A stretch of DNA of 6,624 nt, from NCBI GenBank assembly GCA_002455375.1, contig DKKR01000086.1, forward strand, positions 69,599 through 76,222. The letters run 5' to 3'. The position numbers were made by a program, and so were the translations under genes. This DNA is from Bacteroidetes bacterium UBA6661. GTDB lineage: Bacteria; Bacteroidota; Bacteroidia; AKYH767-A; OLB10. Every line of letters starts with the position of its first letter. Position 1 is the stretch's first letter. The notes beneath the pieces are model-generated. The model saw only the letters and a list, made by a program, of their open reading frames with translations. It ran no database searches and was not told the DNA's origin. Of the stretch, positions 1-6,495 are shown piece after piece.

Positions 1-840
1 AGCAAAATGACTGCCACTAATGTCTAATAATTCTGAAAAATCGCTTTGCATTAATTTGGGTACAAATCCAAAATAACACTTACGGAGTTCAACTTTGTTG
101 GCAGTTATTTTCAACATTTCAAATCTTTTGCTAAATACACTACTGTTAAAAATAGCCTGTTGTTGAAATTTACAATAATTGAAGAATACGCCCATCTGAA
201 ATGTACAAACAGTAAAGTCTGCATATTTCTGAAACTCTGCATTGCTGAATTGTGAATCAAAATAAAATGTTGCATTTTGAAAATATACATTTGATTCAAA
301 CCTTGCATTCATAAAGACCAATTTTTTAGCAAATACAGCATTTTGAAAATAAGCTTCTTCGCGATATTTTGTTTCATTAAAAAAAGCATCAGAATAAAAA
401 TGAGATTCCTGAAAGTCAGCTTTTTTTACAAAGCTACATCCTTGAAAATTTGCCGGTGCAGAAAATATTGCTCCTCGTAAATTTACATCATCTTCAAAAA
501 TACAATCAATAAATGCTACACTTTTTTGAAAGTACGTCATAGTAGATTTTCCCGATTCATCGGTAACATAACCTGTAAGTTTTCCTTTAAATGTACATTG
601 TTTGAAGGTAATGGCAGAATTGATATAACATCGGTTTATACCATTGCTTTCAACAACAGGCTGTAGCAGACTTGTAAAATTTAAATCAGCATTAATGGTT
701 TTATTTTCAAAAAAAATATTAGTTCCGTTTTTTAGCTGATTGTTCATGTCGGTATCGTTTGGTGCACTGTTTTTCTGACCTGTAGCACAGGAGATATTCA
801 GTGTTGTAAAAATTGTAGCTATAAGAACTGCTGTACGCAT
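1..840 (-). CDS. Exported pentapeptide-repeat protein (partial, C-terminus off window)
   Basis: The frame is open from an ATG at 838-840 down to base 1, giving 280 residues with no stop, so the gene continues past the left edge. The N-terminus has one Arg, a hydrophobic stretch (residues 4-17) and Cys18 in the context LNISC. This is a signal peptide and a possible, non-ideal lipobox (Asn at -3), so it is either a lipoprotein or a secreted protein. From about residue 77 onward there are tandem units with Phe (sometimes Tyr or Leu) at alternating spacings of 5 and 6, for example ADFQESHF and ANFQGCSF. This is the pattern of the Pentapeptide_3 type, which folds as a right-handed quadrilateral beta-helix. 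A non-repeat loop at about 88-102 interrupts it. Such proteins are usually scaffolds or protein-binding modules, and nothing here shows a specific partner or enzyme activity. A terminator separates the gene from its upstream neighbour, so it is probably transcribed on its own. The repeat class is sure; the function is unknown. Confidence 0.88.
   Translation of the reverse strand, partial: MRTAVLIATIFTTLNISCATGQKNSAPNDTDMNNQLKNGTNIFFENKTINADLNFTSLLQPVVESNGINRCYINSAITFKQCTFKGKLTGYVTDESGKSTMTYFQKSVAFIDCIFEDDVNLRGAIFSAPANFQGCSFVKKADFQESHFYSDAFFNETKYREEAYFQNAVFAKKLVFMNARFESNVYFQNATFYFDSQFSNAEFQKYADFTVCTFQMGVFFNYCKFQQQAIFNSSVFSKRFEMLKITANKVELRKCYFGFVPKLMQSDFSELLDISGSHFA
133..531 (-). repeat. Protein-level 11-residue repeat array inside the pentapeptide gene
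   Basis: Residues 104-236 of the protein form about twelve back-to-back 11-residue units. Aromatic core residues sit at 104, 110, 115, 126, 132, 137, 143, 148, 154, 159 (Tyr), 165, 170, 176, 181, 187, 192, 198, 203, 209, 214, 220, 225, 231 and 236; position 121 is Leu. The register does not slip across the block. Weaker units precede it (F79/F84) and follow it (L252/F257, F268/I274/F279). At DNA level the units are diverged, with no long identical direct repeats, so the array appears old rather than recently expanded. Confidence 0.85.
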
Positions 841-880
841 AATATTTTTTTACAAGTTTAAAAATCATTTGGTGAAAAAG

Positions 881-914
881 AAAAAAATCCCGGCAGAAAT
901 TTTCTTGCCGGGAT
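881..914 (-). terminator. Rho-independent terminator of the C1 peptidase gene
   Basis: Bases 887-895 and 906-914 form a 9-bp perfect stem (ATCCCGGCA with TGCCGGGAT), extendable by one G-T pair, with a loop of about 8-10 bases. Read on the minus strand the stem is followed directly by a run of seven T (881-888), then CTTTTTC. The T-run exists only on this strand, so it serves transcripts ending about 30 bases after the peptidase stop at 943. It isolates the peptidase transcript from the pentapeptide-repeat gene starting at 840. Confidence 0.85.
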
Positions 915-942
915 GATATTGTTTGCGGTTTAAATGTTAAGC

Positions 943-2655
943 TTATTTGGTGCCAAAACCACCGTTGCCTTTTTGTCTCATCTTAAATTCTGCAAGTTTA
1001 CGGTTAAGGTCACCGGTTCTTTTCTTAATCTTCAACATTTGCCCGATTTCTTCAGATGAATAGGCATTGGGCATTTGTTTGGTAACAACAGAATTATAAA
1101 TGTTAGAAGTCAGATTGTGTTTTGAAGGTTGAAGTTTATTGATGAACTTATATTCTACAAAGTTTGTTGCATTGGTTGATTGCATTTGTGCTGTTACACG
1201 TCCGCTATATCCGTTTTGGAAGAATTTTGGATACTGATCGGTTGTGTAAAAGAAATTGTTTTGCTCGTTATCTTCTGTAAACGCCCCTTCTGCATCGGCA
1301 ACCATTACAATATAATATTCTCCATTTAATGATGACGGTGTGTAATAAACCTGATACAATTGTTGTGTTCCGAAACCAACATTACCCAGGTCGTTATTTG
1401 CAGGTATATCAATATTCAGAATAATATGATTCGGATCGTTTGGGTCAACCTGATAAGTGTTTTGTGCAATAGAAGTGTTGAATTCATCATAAAATAAAAC
1501 ACCATAATCATTGGCATCATAAGCATTAAAGTATATGTAGTACAAACTCCAATTAGTTGAACTAGCTGCTGCTGAAGCGCCAATATTATAAAGATTCCAG
1601 TAAACAACACGCTCATTGTAATATTGTGTTTGTGTAGATCCATAAGTAGTTTCATCACCAAACACCCAAGAGGCAAGGTCAACGCCTCCTGATGGTGTTG
1701 GAGAAGGTGAAGGAGGGTTTGTGCCTCCATCGGTTGTGGCAGTATAAAAGTTTTGATCAAATACGAATTCATTCAATAGAAAATTGTAGTCTATCCAAAT
1801 ATATCCGATATCACCCCAATTGGTGCCCCATGAATTTACAACTTTGAAAGCACCATTTGCGCCTTTACTATCATCATAACCGGAGATTATCAGCGCATGA
1901 TATGAGTGCTGTCCTACCTGATTGTAAGTAGAATTTGAATTGTAAACTGCATCACTATTCCAAGTCATAAAATTGTCGGAAAGTTTAGCTCCGATAACTA
2001 CAGGTATTTTATTGGCTAATTGTTCTTTAACACTCTGAATGGATGCCGTTATTTTTCTGTAATTTTTTATTTTACGTTGATTGGCTTCCTGTGTCCAGTT
2101 GCTTTGTACTCCTGCGCTGGCACAATTTCCAAGATTAGTATATGGAACAGTTTGCATCGTTGCAGCTCCACGATTCAATAACAAATCCATTGCATCAGAA
2201 AAGTTTGTACCATTGCAATTTTGTCCTTTTTTTGCATCCGGAATAGCAAGAAAAAGATCTTTAGGGCTGGTTTGCTTGTTGGTATTTGCTAAGTCGTTTG
2301 CAGTAAGATTTTGCTGTATAGCATCTATAACGGTTTTCATATTATAACCAGCTGCCCATGCTACACAGGTGCCATATTGCCCCTGATCGCCAATGGGCGG
2401 AAACTGTGGTAAGAGGCTTACCGATTGCGGTAATGTTCCGCTGTTATAAATAGGCGTATTGGTAACTGAAGTAGGTACTGAATTAGGGTTGTCGGTTCCA
2501 TTCCACCCTAAATTTTTTGGGGTATTACCTGGTGGTGTAGGAGGAATAGGAGTTGGAGGTGTTGGTGACGCGCTGTCATCTTTTTCTTTCTTACAAGCAC
2601 TAAGGGTTAAAGATAGCGCCAGTGAAACTAAAAATAATTGCTTAATCCATTTCAT
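943..2655 (-). CDS. Papain-like (C1 family) cysteine peptidase lipoprotein with CARDB-like domain
   Basis: The 570-residue protein starts with a classic lipoprotein signal: MKWIKQ, a hydrophobic core, then LSAC with lipid Cys21. The following KKEKDD resembles the Bacteroidota export signal for surface lipoproteins. A Pro/Thr-rich linker covers 30-47. The peptidase domain (about 75-305) has the papain active site: oxyanion Gln91 and nucleophile Cys97 in DQGQYGTCVAW, His253 in SYHAL, and Asn274 in VNSWGTNWGDIGY. No recognisable I29-type inhibitory propeptide lies between linker and catalytic domain. A second Pro/Ser linker (313-322) leads to a domain at about 323-470 that starts VDLASW and ends ADAEGAFTEDNEQNN, typical of CARDB, an immunoglobulin-like adhesion fold. 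The tail (about 480-570) is basic at its end and shows no type IX secretion sorting motif. The likely role is extracellular proteolysis while anchored in the outer membrane; the substrate is not evident. Start choice is fixed by the signal peptide. It is divergent from the M20 hydrolase and ends at a strong terminator. Confidence 0.93.
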   Translation of the reverse strand: MKWIKQLFLVSLALSLTLSACKKEKDDSASPTPPTPIPPTPPGNTPKNLGWNGTDNPNSVPTSVTNTPIYNSGTLPQSVSLLPQFPPIGDQGQYGTCVAWAAGYNMKTVIDAIQQNLTANDLANTNKQTSPKDLFLAIPDAKKGQNCNGTNFSDAMDLLLNRGAATMQTVPYTNLGNCASAGVQSNWTQEANQRKIKNYRKITASIQSVKEQLANKIPVVIGAKLSDNFMTWNSDAVYNSNSTYNQVGQHSYHALIISGYDDSKGANGAFKVVNSWGTNWGDIGYIWIDYNFLLNEFVFDQNFYTATTDGGTNPPSPSPTPSGGVDLASWVFGDETTYGSTQTQYYNERVVYWNLYNIGASAAASSTNWSLYYIYFNAYDANDYGVLFYDEFNTSIAQNTYQVDPNDPNHIILNIDIPANNDLGNVGFGTQQLYQVYYTPSSLNGEYYIVMVADAEGAFTEDNEQNNFFYTTDQYPKFFQNGYSGRVTAQMQSTNATNFVEYKFINKLQPSKHNLTSNIYNSVVTKQMPNAYSSEEIGQMLKIKKRTGDLNRKLAEFKMRQKGNGGFGTK

Positions 2656-2684
2656 TTCTTAAGTTATTAAATTGGTGAATGCTA

Positions 2685-2715
2685 CAAAACTGATTATAAA
2701 AATTTTCATTGTCAA
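2685..2715 (-). promoter_or_regulatory. Candidate Bacteroidota-type promoter of the C1 peptidase gene
   Basis: On the minus strand CAGTTTTG (2685-2692) is a one-mismatch fit to the -7 consensus TAnnTTTG. A TTG (2713-2715) lies 20 bases further upstream, in the usual -33 spacing. This would place the transcript start near 2678-2680 and leave a 5' leader of about 24 bases before the ATG at 2655. The -33 box touches the palindrome at 2714-2733. The assignment rests on consensus match only. Confidence 0.45.
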
Positions 2716-2733
2716 TCACCAAAACTGGTGATT
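2714..2733. promoter_or_regulatory. Palindromic candidate operator in the divergent intergenic region
   Basis: AATCACCA (2714-2721) and TGGTGATT (2726-2733) form a perfect 8-bp inverted repeat around AAAC. Its left edge overlaps the TTG proposed as the -33 box of the peptidase gene, where a bound dimeric regulator would block or modulate transcription. A partial half-site, TTGGTGAAT, occurs at 2672-2680 near the predicted peptidase transcript start. As an alternative, read on the plus strand the palindrome is followed by T residues (2732-2736) and could be a weak terminator or leader hairpin, but no gene ends there. Confidence 0.45.
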
Positions 2734-2797
2734 TTTATGGCTGAAATCAATACTTAATTTGATGTATTAAATCACAAGTTATTGAACAATAAAGTTT

Positions 2798-2805
2798 TAA
2801 TTTTG
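2798..2805 (+). promoter_or_regulatory. Candidate -7 element of the M20 hydrolase gene (leaderless?)
   Basis: TAATTTTG at 2798-2805 fits the Bacteroidota -7 consensus TAnnTTTG exactly, but only four bases separate it from the ATG at 2810. If it is used, the transcript would begin at or within a base or two of the start codon. The nearest upstream TTG (2782-2784) is only 13 bases away, shorter than the usual 17-23, so the element may be fortuitous and the true promoter further upstream. Confidence 0.3.
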
Positions 2806-2809
2806 ACGC

Positions 2810-3997
2810 ATGAAAATCAATAAAATTAAGCAACTTGCAGAAGCTGCATTTAACACAGTACTTGCAGACAGACGGCATTTGCATAAAAATCCGGAATTAT
2901 CCTTTAAAGAATTTCAGACACAACAATTTGTTTGGGGGAGGTTGGATGAAATAGGAATAACTAATAAAGTGAAAATTGCAGAAACCGGCATTGTTGCTAT
3001 GATTGAAGGTAAAAATCCTTCTGCCAAAATTATTGCACTGCGTGCTGATATGGATGCACTTCCCATTCAGGAAACCAATAAAACAGATTATGTTTCACAA
3101 AATGCAGGTGTCATGCATGCATGTGGTCATGATGTCCACACTTCTAGCTTATTGGGTGTTGCTTCGGTTTTACAGCAATTTAAAAATGAGTTTTCAGGAA
3201 CTGTAAAATTATTGTTTCAACCTGGTGAAGAAAAACTCCCCGGTGGTGCATCAATGATGATAAAAGAAGGTGTATTAAAAAATCCTTCGGTTTCAGGAAT
3301 TTTAGGACAACATGTAATGCCGTTGATTGAAACCGGCAAAGTGGGTTTCAGAAGCGGTGTGTATATGGCCAGTACGGATGAAATATATGTAACCATAAAA
3401 GGAAAAGGAGGTCATGGAGCTATACCACATCAGAATATTGATCCGGTATTGATAGCATCACATATCATTGTCGCATTGCAACAGATTGTAAGTAGAAATG
3501 CAAACCCCATTATGCCAAGTGTTTTGTCATTCGGTAAAGTTGTTGCCAACGGAGCAACCAATGTAATTCCCGACAGTGTTTATCTTGAAGGAACTTTCAG
3601 AACATTGGATGAGAGATGGCGTAATGATGCCCATGCAAAAATGATTAAGATGGCTGAGGCAATTGCTCAAGGAATGGGAGGGAAGTGTGAGTTTAATATT
3701 GTGCGAGGATATCCTGCATTGGTCAACAATCCAGAACTTACAGCATCTGCCAGAAAAAATGCTGTTGATTATCTGGGAGAAGAGAACGTGCTTGATCTTG
3801 ACATCTGGATGGCGGCAGAAGATTTTGCATTTTATTCGCAGGAGACCAATGCTTGCTTTTACCGTTTGGGGACAAGAAATGAAGCCAAGGGTATTACTTC
3901 ATCGGTACATACATCAACATTTGATATTGACGAGAACGCATTGAAAACAGGTGTAGGTCTAATGACTTATCTGGCACTTTGCGAATTGAAGCAGTAA
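2810..3997 (+). CDS. M20D-type metal-dependent amidohydrolase (N-acyl-amino-acid hydrolase family)
   Basis: This 395-residue cytosolic protein has the full length and all landmarks of the M20D family (hippurate hydrolase, IAA-amino-acid hydrolase, N-acyl-L-amino-acid amidohydrolase), which cleaves the amide bond of N-acylated amino acids using a two-metal centre. Visible motifs: RRHLHKNPELSF (21-32), ALRADMDALPI (76-86), HACGHDVH (103-110) with metal ligands Cys105 and His107, FQPGEE (136-141) with catalytic Glu140 and ligand Glu141, GQH (166-168), and SSVHTSTFD with ligand His367. The small dimerisation domain, about 185-300, carries KGKGGHGAIPH and NVIPDSVYLEGTFRT. MAAEDFAFY (334-342) is also typical. 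The start is the only Met ahead of the conserved RRxLH block, at the normal distance. No signal peptide is present. It is read away from the peptidase gene and no intrinsic terminator is evident after the TAA. The exact acyl substrate cannot be told from sequence. Confidence 0.95.
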   Translation: MKINKIKQLAEAAFNTVLADRRHLHKNPELSFKEFQTQQFVWGRLDEIGITNKVKIAETGIVAMIEGKNPSAKIIALRADMDALPIQETNKTDYVSQNAGVMHACGHDVHTSSLLGVASVLQQFKNEFSGTVKLLFQPGEEKLPGGASMMIKEGVLKNPSVSGILGQHVMPLIETGKVGFRSGVYMASTDEIYVTIKGKGGHGAIPHQNIDPVLIASHIIVALQQIVSRNANPIMPSVLSFGKVVANGATNVIPDSVYLEGTFRTLDERWRNDAHAKMIKMAEAIAQGMGGKCEFNIVRGYPALVNNPELTASARKNAVDYLGEENVLDLDIWMAAEDFAFYSQETNACFYRLGTRNEAKGITSSVHTSTFDIDENALKTGVGLMTYLALCELKQ

Positions 3998-4376
3998 CAA
4001 AGGGTTAATAATAGCGCTTCTTCAAAGTTGGATGCTCAATAAAAGATTATTTAAAACCGTGTAGGATAGTAATGTTATCTATATGTAATAAGTTTCCTGT
4101 TTATAATATTTCCGATGTTGTGAATAGAAATAGTGTTCATACCGTTTTCAAATTTATTCACTACTCGCTTGCGATTACTATTGCTGAACACATGATGTAT
4201 TTTCAGACGTTGAAAGTCAACAACAAAAGAATTTAGTGTGATCTTTGTTCCACAAACGAATGCTTGTGCGATAATTTTAGCAATAATATTTTAAGAGAAA
4301 CTGATTTTTTTCGCAGCATGACGGTTTATGTATTTGCGAAGTATAATAATTTTGTCACTGAATCTTAATCGAAGAA

Positions 4377-4394
4377 TCCCGATAGATATTGGGG
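4377..4394. repeat. CCGATAG-type palindrome, copy 1
   Basis: CCCGATA (4378-4384) folds back on TATTGGG (4387-4393): a 6-bp stem with one G-T pair around AGAT, plus an outer T-G wobble. The core CCGATAG (4379-4385) is shared with the palindrome at 4590-4607. Similar CCCGATAG/CTATCGGG palindromes are familiar in Bacteroidota intergenic DNA, from general knowledge and not from a search. Confidence 0.45.
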
Positions 4395-4447
4395 TTGAAC
4401 CTTGCTAAAAATCAAAATCTTGGTTCAACCATCACTTTGGCAAGGTT
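4393..4447. repeat. Nested inverted repeats GGTTGAACC / GGTTCAACC and AACCTTGC / GCAAGGTT
   Basis: GGTTGAACC (4393-4401) is the exact reverse complement of GGTTCAACC (4422-4430), giving a 9-bp stem with a 20-base loop. Each arm alone is also nearly self-complementary. A second, overlapping pair, AACCTTGC (4398-4405) and GCAAGGTT (4440-4447), gives a competing 8-bp stem. The two folds are mutually exclusive because they share bases 4398-4401. Neither is followed by a T-run. Confidence 0.55.
4421..4435. repeat. 15-bp direct repeat, left copy
   Basis: TGGTTCAACCATCAC is identical to 6602-6616 and in the same orientation. The match extends leftward as AATCT (4416-4420 here, 6595-6599 there) if a two-base insertion (CG) in the right copy is allowed. 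The two copies bracket the aldolase/SGNH-like gene together with its flanks. Confidence 0.7.
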
Positions 4448-4495
4448 AAATCAATGAGGATACGTAAGTTTGTTGGACGTTTCACAAGACTAAAC

Positions 4496-4530
4496 CCATC
4501 TACATGTGAACCGTCTGCCATGCGAGATGG
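4496..4530. repeat. Interrupted stem-loop (CCATCT...AGATGG)
   Basis: CCATCT (4496-4501) pairs with AGATGG (4525-4530). Across a small internal loop (one base against two) CATG (4503-4506) pairs with CATG (4519-4522), enclosing a 12-base loop. The two-part helix could be an RNA structure or a remnant of a small repeat element. No family was recognised. Confidence 0.35.
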
Positions 4531-4589
4531 TGTTTGAGTAACTTATTATTTTTCTAATGGAATTCATGATATCGCTTTGCGGTGTGAGA

Positions 4590-4607
4590 TACCGATAGCT
4601 TTCGGTA
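4590..4607 (-). repeat. CCGATAG-type palindrome, copy 2, just after the aldolase-fusion stop
   Basis: TACCGA (4590-4595) and TCGGTA (4602-4607) form a 6-bp stem around TAGCTT. The sequence shares CCGATAG (4592-4598) with copy 1 at 4377-4394. It begins 9 bases past the stop codon of the minus-strand gene, a normal place for a 3' end hairpin, but lacks a T-run on that strand, so it is called a repeat and not a terminator. Confidence 0.45.
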
Positions 4608-4615
4608 GCACTTCA

Positions 4616-6346
4616 TCAGATTCTGGTAGGGCCACCTACTCGATTAACTGCTGCAATTTTGTCAATTGTCGGTTGTATTTTCTCTAACATTCTTTCGGCA
4701 ATCAATTCGTGATATTTTTCATTTGCATAAATTCCATTTTTAAATAGATACTCTCCATTTTTAATGGGCTCAGAACCGCTAATAAAATTGTCTTGTACAA
4801 TAGTCGGAGCTTTCCTTATAAACTTATCAAGTCTTTTTGATAAAAGTCGCTCTATTCTTGTATTTGCTCTAATTGGTGGTCCGAGAATAAATAGTTTAAT
4901 GTTATTCATTCTGCTGTATTCAATTACCTCATTCACGAGGTCTAAATATAACTTTTGAGAATAATTAGCATTGCCAAGTAATAATCCAAAAATGTAGTTT
5001 AGGTTTATCAATGTTTTATGAATTAATGAGCTATCATGAAACGTGGAAAGATTATATCTTGCATCAAAAGAAAGCAAATCATGTTTTTCCGGATTCACAT
5101 TATTAAATATCGGGAGATTTAATGACCATTTTTTTCTACCAGTAGAGCTATCCATAAATTTGTAGTACAATTTTACCAGTCGTAGAAATGGCTCTGGTCT
5201 TATAGAGAATACAAGAATGTCTATGGTTTGATTTTGTTTATATTCTTCGATTTTGTTTCTGCAATTTCTAAAGCGTTCATATCGGATAATGTTTACATTA
5301 AATTTTATTTCTCGACTGTTTTCCAATTTTTGCTTGAGTAATTGATGGAAAAGATTTTCAAAAGGTAAATCACCTTGAACGGGAAAACAACCGCCAACAA
5401 ATGTAAAATTGATCTCCTTAAAATCTATTTTGTGCAGGAAGGCTTTCGATGCAAAATATTCTTGTGGAGATAAAATCGTTCTATCATTATCAATTGAAAA
5501 ACCTTTAAGGTTGTTACTTTTCTCAAATGATGCAATGAATTTTTCAGCATATAATAGGGGAACCCTTTGGTCAAGTCGGTTAAATAATTTTGGAAGCGTA
5601 TAATTTTTTATATTGTCTGGAAAGAAGTTACAAATACTTGTTTGCTTTTGTGTCAAGGTAATTTGACCAATTTTGTTTCCGCCAATTGCATATAGCATAT
5701 ATAGAATATAGTGGAAAAACTCATTATTATCCAGTTGAAGGAATGGAGAGTTTACAACACACAAATTATACGGCTTAGTAAGCTCTGCTATTTTTGTTAT
5801 CCAAGTCCAATACTCTCTTGAATCTTGATGAAAAAACGGATAATTGCCAGTGTCAAGATTGTAATCACAGTGCCCCAAAGCAATACCACTAATTATAGTT
5901 GAACTATTTTTTAGAATTTCTGCTAAATTGTCCAACCCTTTTTTAGTTTCTATAACAGGGATTATTTCATTATTGCCTGCTCCGACTTTTTTTAGATCAT
6001 CATGCAACTTCAAAATTTGAATAGAACTGTCTATTTTGGGAGCAAAGATTGTGATTGGCTGCTTTAGTTTAGCTACAATTTCCAGGTCTAAAACATATTC
6101 AGGAGAATCGACTGCGTTTATTCTAATACCAATTGTATAGGTACCAATTTCAGTGTTACATTTTTCAACGATTGTGTCGAAATATCTTCTATAGTTTGTT
6201 TTAAGAATTGTTGTGTTTGCGGGAGATAGGCAATCTTGGATACTGTCCTCAAAGTCAAAACATAGCGTTGTTTTACTGTCGGTATGAGCCAATAGCGAGT
6301 CTAATGACGTACTTTCATTATATTTTATGTAATGGTATGCTCTCAT
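4616..6346 (-). CDS. CitE/HpcH-type aldolase fused to a divergent SGNH-hydrolase-like domain
   Basis: The 576-residue protein has no signal peptide or membrane segment. Residues 1-303 follow the HpcH/HpaI aldolase-citrate lyase beta (CitE) pattern end to end: LCFDFEDSIQD (28-38), IRIN (74-77), APKIDSS (102-108), IPVIETKKGLDNL (129-141) with probable Mg ligand Glu133, GIALGHCDYNLDTG (154-167) with probable Mg ligand Asp161, NKIGQITLTQKQ (224-235) where the usual IHPxQ stands, and the closing GFSIDND...SPQEYFASKAFL. These enzymes make or break C-C bonds of acyl-CoA or keto acids. Residues 310-560 resemble an SGNH/GDSL fold: FTFVGGCFPVQG (314-325) at the nucleophile block, a strand IDILVFSIRPEPF (375-387), KLFILGPP (484-491) and NGIYANEKYHELIAERM (537-553) at the position of the usual DxxH block. 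Cys320 would replace Ser, and Asn537/Tyr540 would replace Asp/His. It appears to be a stand-alone gene. The first domain is secure, the second less so. Confidence 0.82.
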   Translation of the reverse strand: MRAYHYIKYNESTSLDSLLAHTDSKTTLCFDFEDSIQDCLSPANTTILKTNYRRYFDTIVEKCNTEIGTYTIGIRINAVDSPEYVLDLEIVAKLKQPITIFAPKIDSSIQILKLHDDLKKVGAGNNEIIPVIETKKGLDNLAEILKNSSTIISGIALGHCDYNLDTGNYPFFHQDSREYWTWITKIAELTKPYNLCVVNSPFLQLDNNEFFHYILYMLYAIGGNKIGQITLTQKQTSICNFFPDNIKNYTLPKLFNRLDQRVPLLYAEKFIASFEKSNNLKGFSIDNDRTILSPQEYFASKAFLHKIDFKEINFTFVGGCFPVQGDLPFENLFHQLLKQKLENSREIKFNVNIIRYERFRNCRNKIEEYKQNQTIDILVFSIRPEPFLRLVKLYYKFMDSSTGRKKWSLNLPIFNNVNPEKHDLLSFDARYNLSTFHDSSLIHKTLINLNYIFGLLLGNANYSQKLYLDLVNEVIEYSRMNNIKLFILGPPIRANTRIERLLSKRLDKFIRKAPTIVQDNFISGSEPIKNGEYLFKNGIYANEKYHELIAERMLEKIQPTIDKIAAVNRVGGPTRI

Positions 6347-6423
6347 CGGATATGTTGTTGCAGCTTACGTCAGAATTCCGAGCAATCAGGACAAGTTGTG
6401 AAAAAGTAATTTAAAAGCATTTA

Positions 6424-6431
6424 CAAATATA
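6424..6431 (-). promoter_or_regulatory. Candidate -7 element of the aldolase-fusion gene
   Basis: TATATTTG on the minus strand matches TAnnTTTG exactly and lies about 78 bases upstream of the ATG at 6346, predicting a leader of roughly 70 bases. No TTG sits in the ideal -33 window, so the promoter would be atypical or weak. Confidence 0.4.
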
Positions 6432-6469
6432 AATTAATTTCAATGGTTTTAGAGATAAAAACAGCAACT

Positions 6470-6495
6470 AAAAATGCCACAAATACAAGGTGGCA
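6470..6495 (-). terminator. Possible intrinsic terminator for an off-window gene
   Basis: TGCCAC (6475-6480) and GTGGCA (6490-6495) form a 6-bp stem with a 9-base loop. On the minus strand the stem is followed by five T (6470-6474) and, a few bases on, another T-run. It lies upstream of the promoter-like element of the aldolase-fusion gene, so it could end a transcript arriving from the right. The stem is short. Confidence 0.4.

Larger units (their letters stand above)
3998..4615. other. Gene-poor, palindrome-rich intergenic region
   Basis: There is no convincing gene in these 618 bases, which separate the convergent ends of the M20 hydrolase and the aldolase-fusion gene. The left part (to about 4290) contains only an ATG-less open stretch on the minus strand (4078-4290) and a 7-bp inverted repeat (GTGTTCA 4133-4139, TGAACAC 4185-4191). 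The right part (4370-4610) holds four small inverted-repeat structures, listed separately, and one copy of a 15-bp repeat that recurs at the right edge of the window. No good intrinsic terminator with a T-run follows either gene. Confidence 0.7.

Noticed and set aside
111..308. 65-codon ORF in another frame of the pentapeptide-repeat gene
   Set aside because: It lies wholly inside the repeat array, whose main frame carries the regular aromatic pattern and signal peptide; the second frame is a by-product of the repeats.
1416..1772. 118-codon minus-strand ORF inside the peptidase gene
   Set aside because: It overlaps the CARDB-like domain in a different frame and has no domain features of its own.
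3998..4080. Intrinsic terminator for the M20 hydrolase
   Set aside because: No GC-rich stem followed by a T-run is present directly after the stop codon.
4441..4550. Possible group II intron or reverse-transcriptase 3' remnant suggested by the stem-loop and ACGGTTC on the minus strand
   Set aside because: The paired GAGCCGT/ACGGTTC helix of domain V could not be found, and no reverse transcriptase is in the window.
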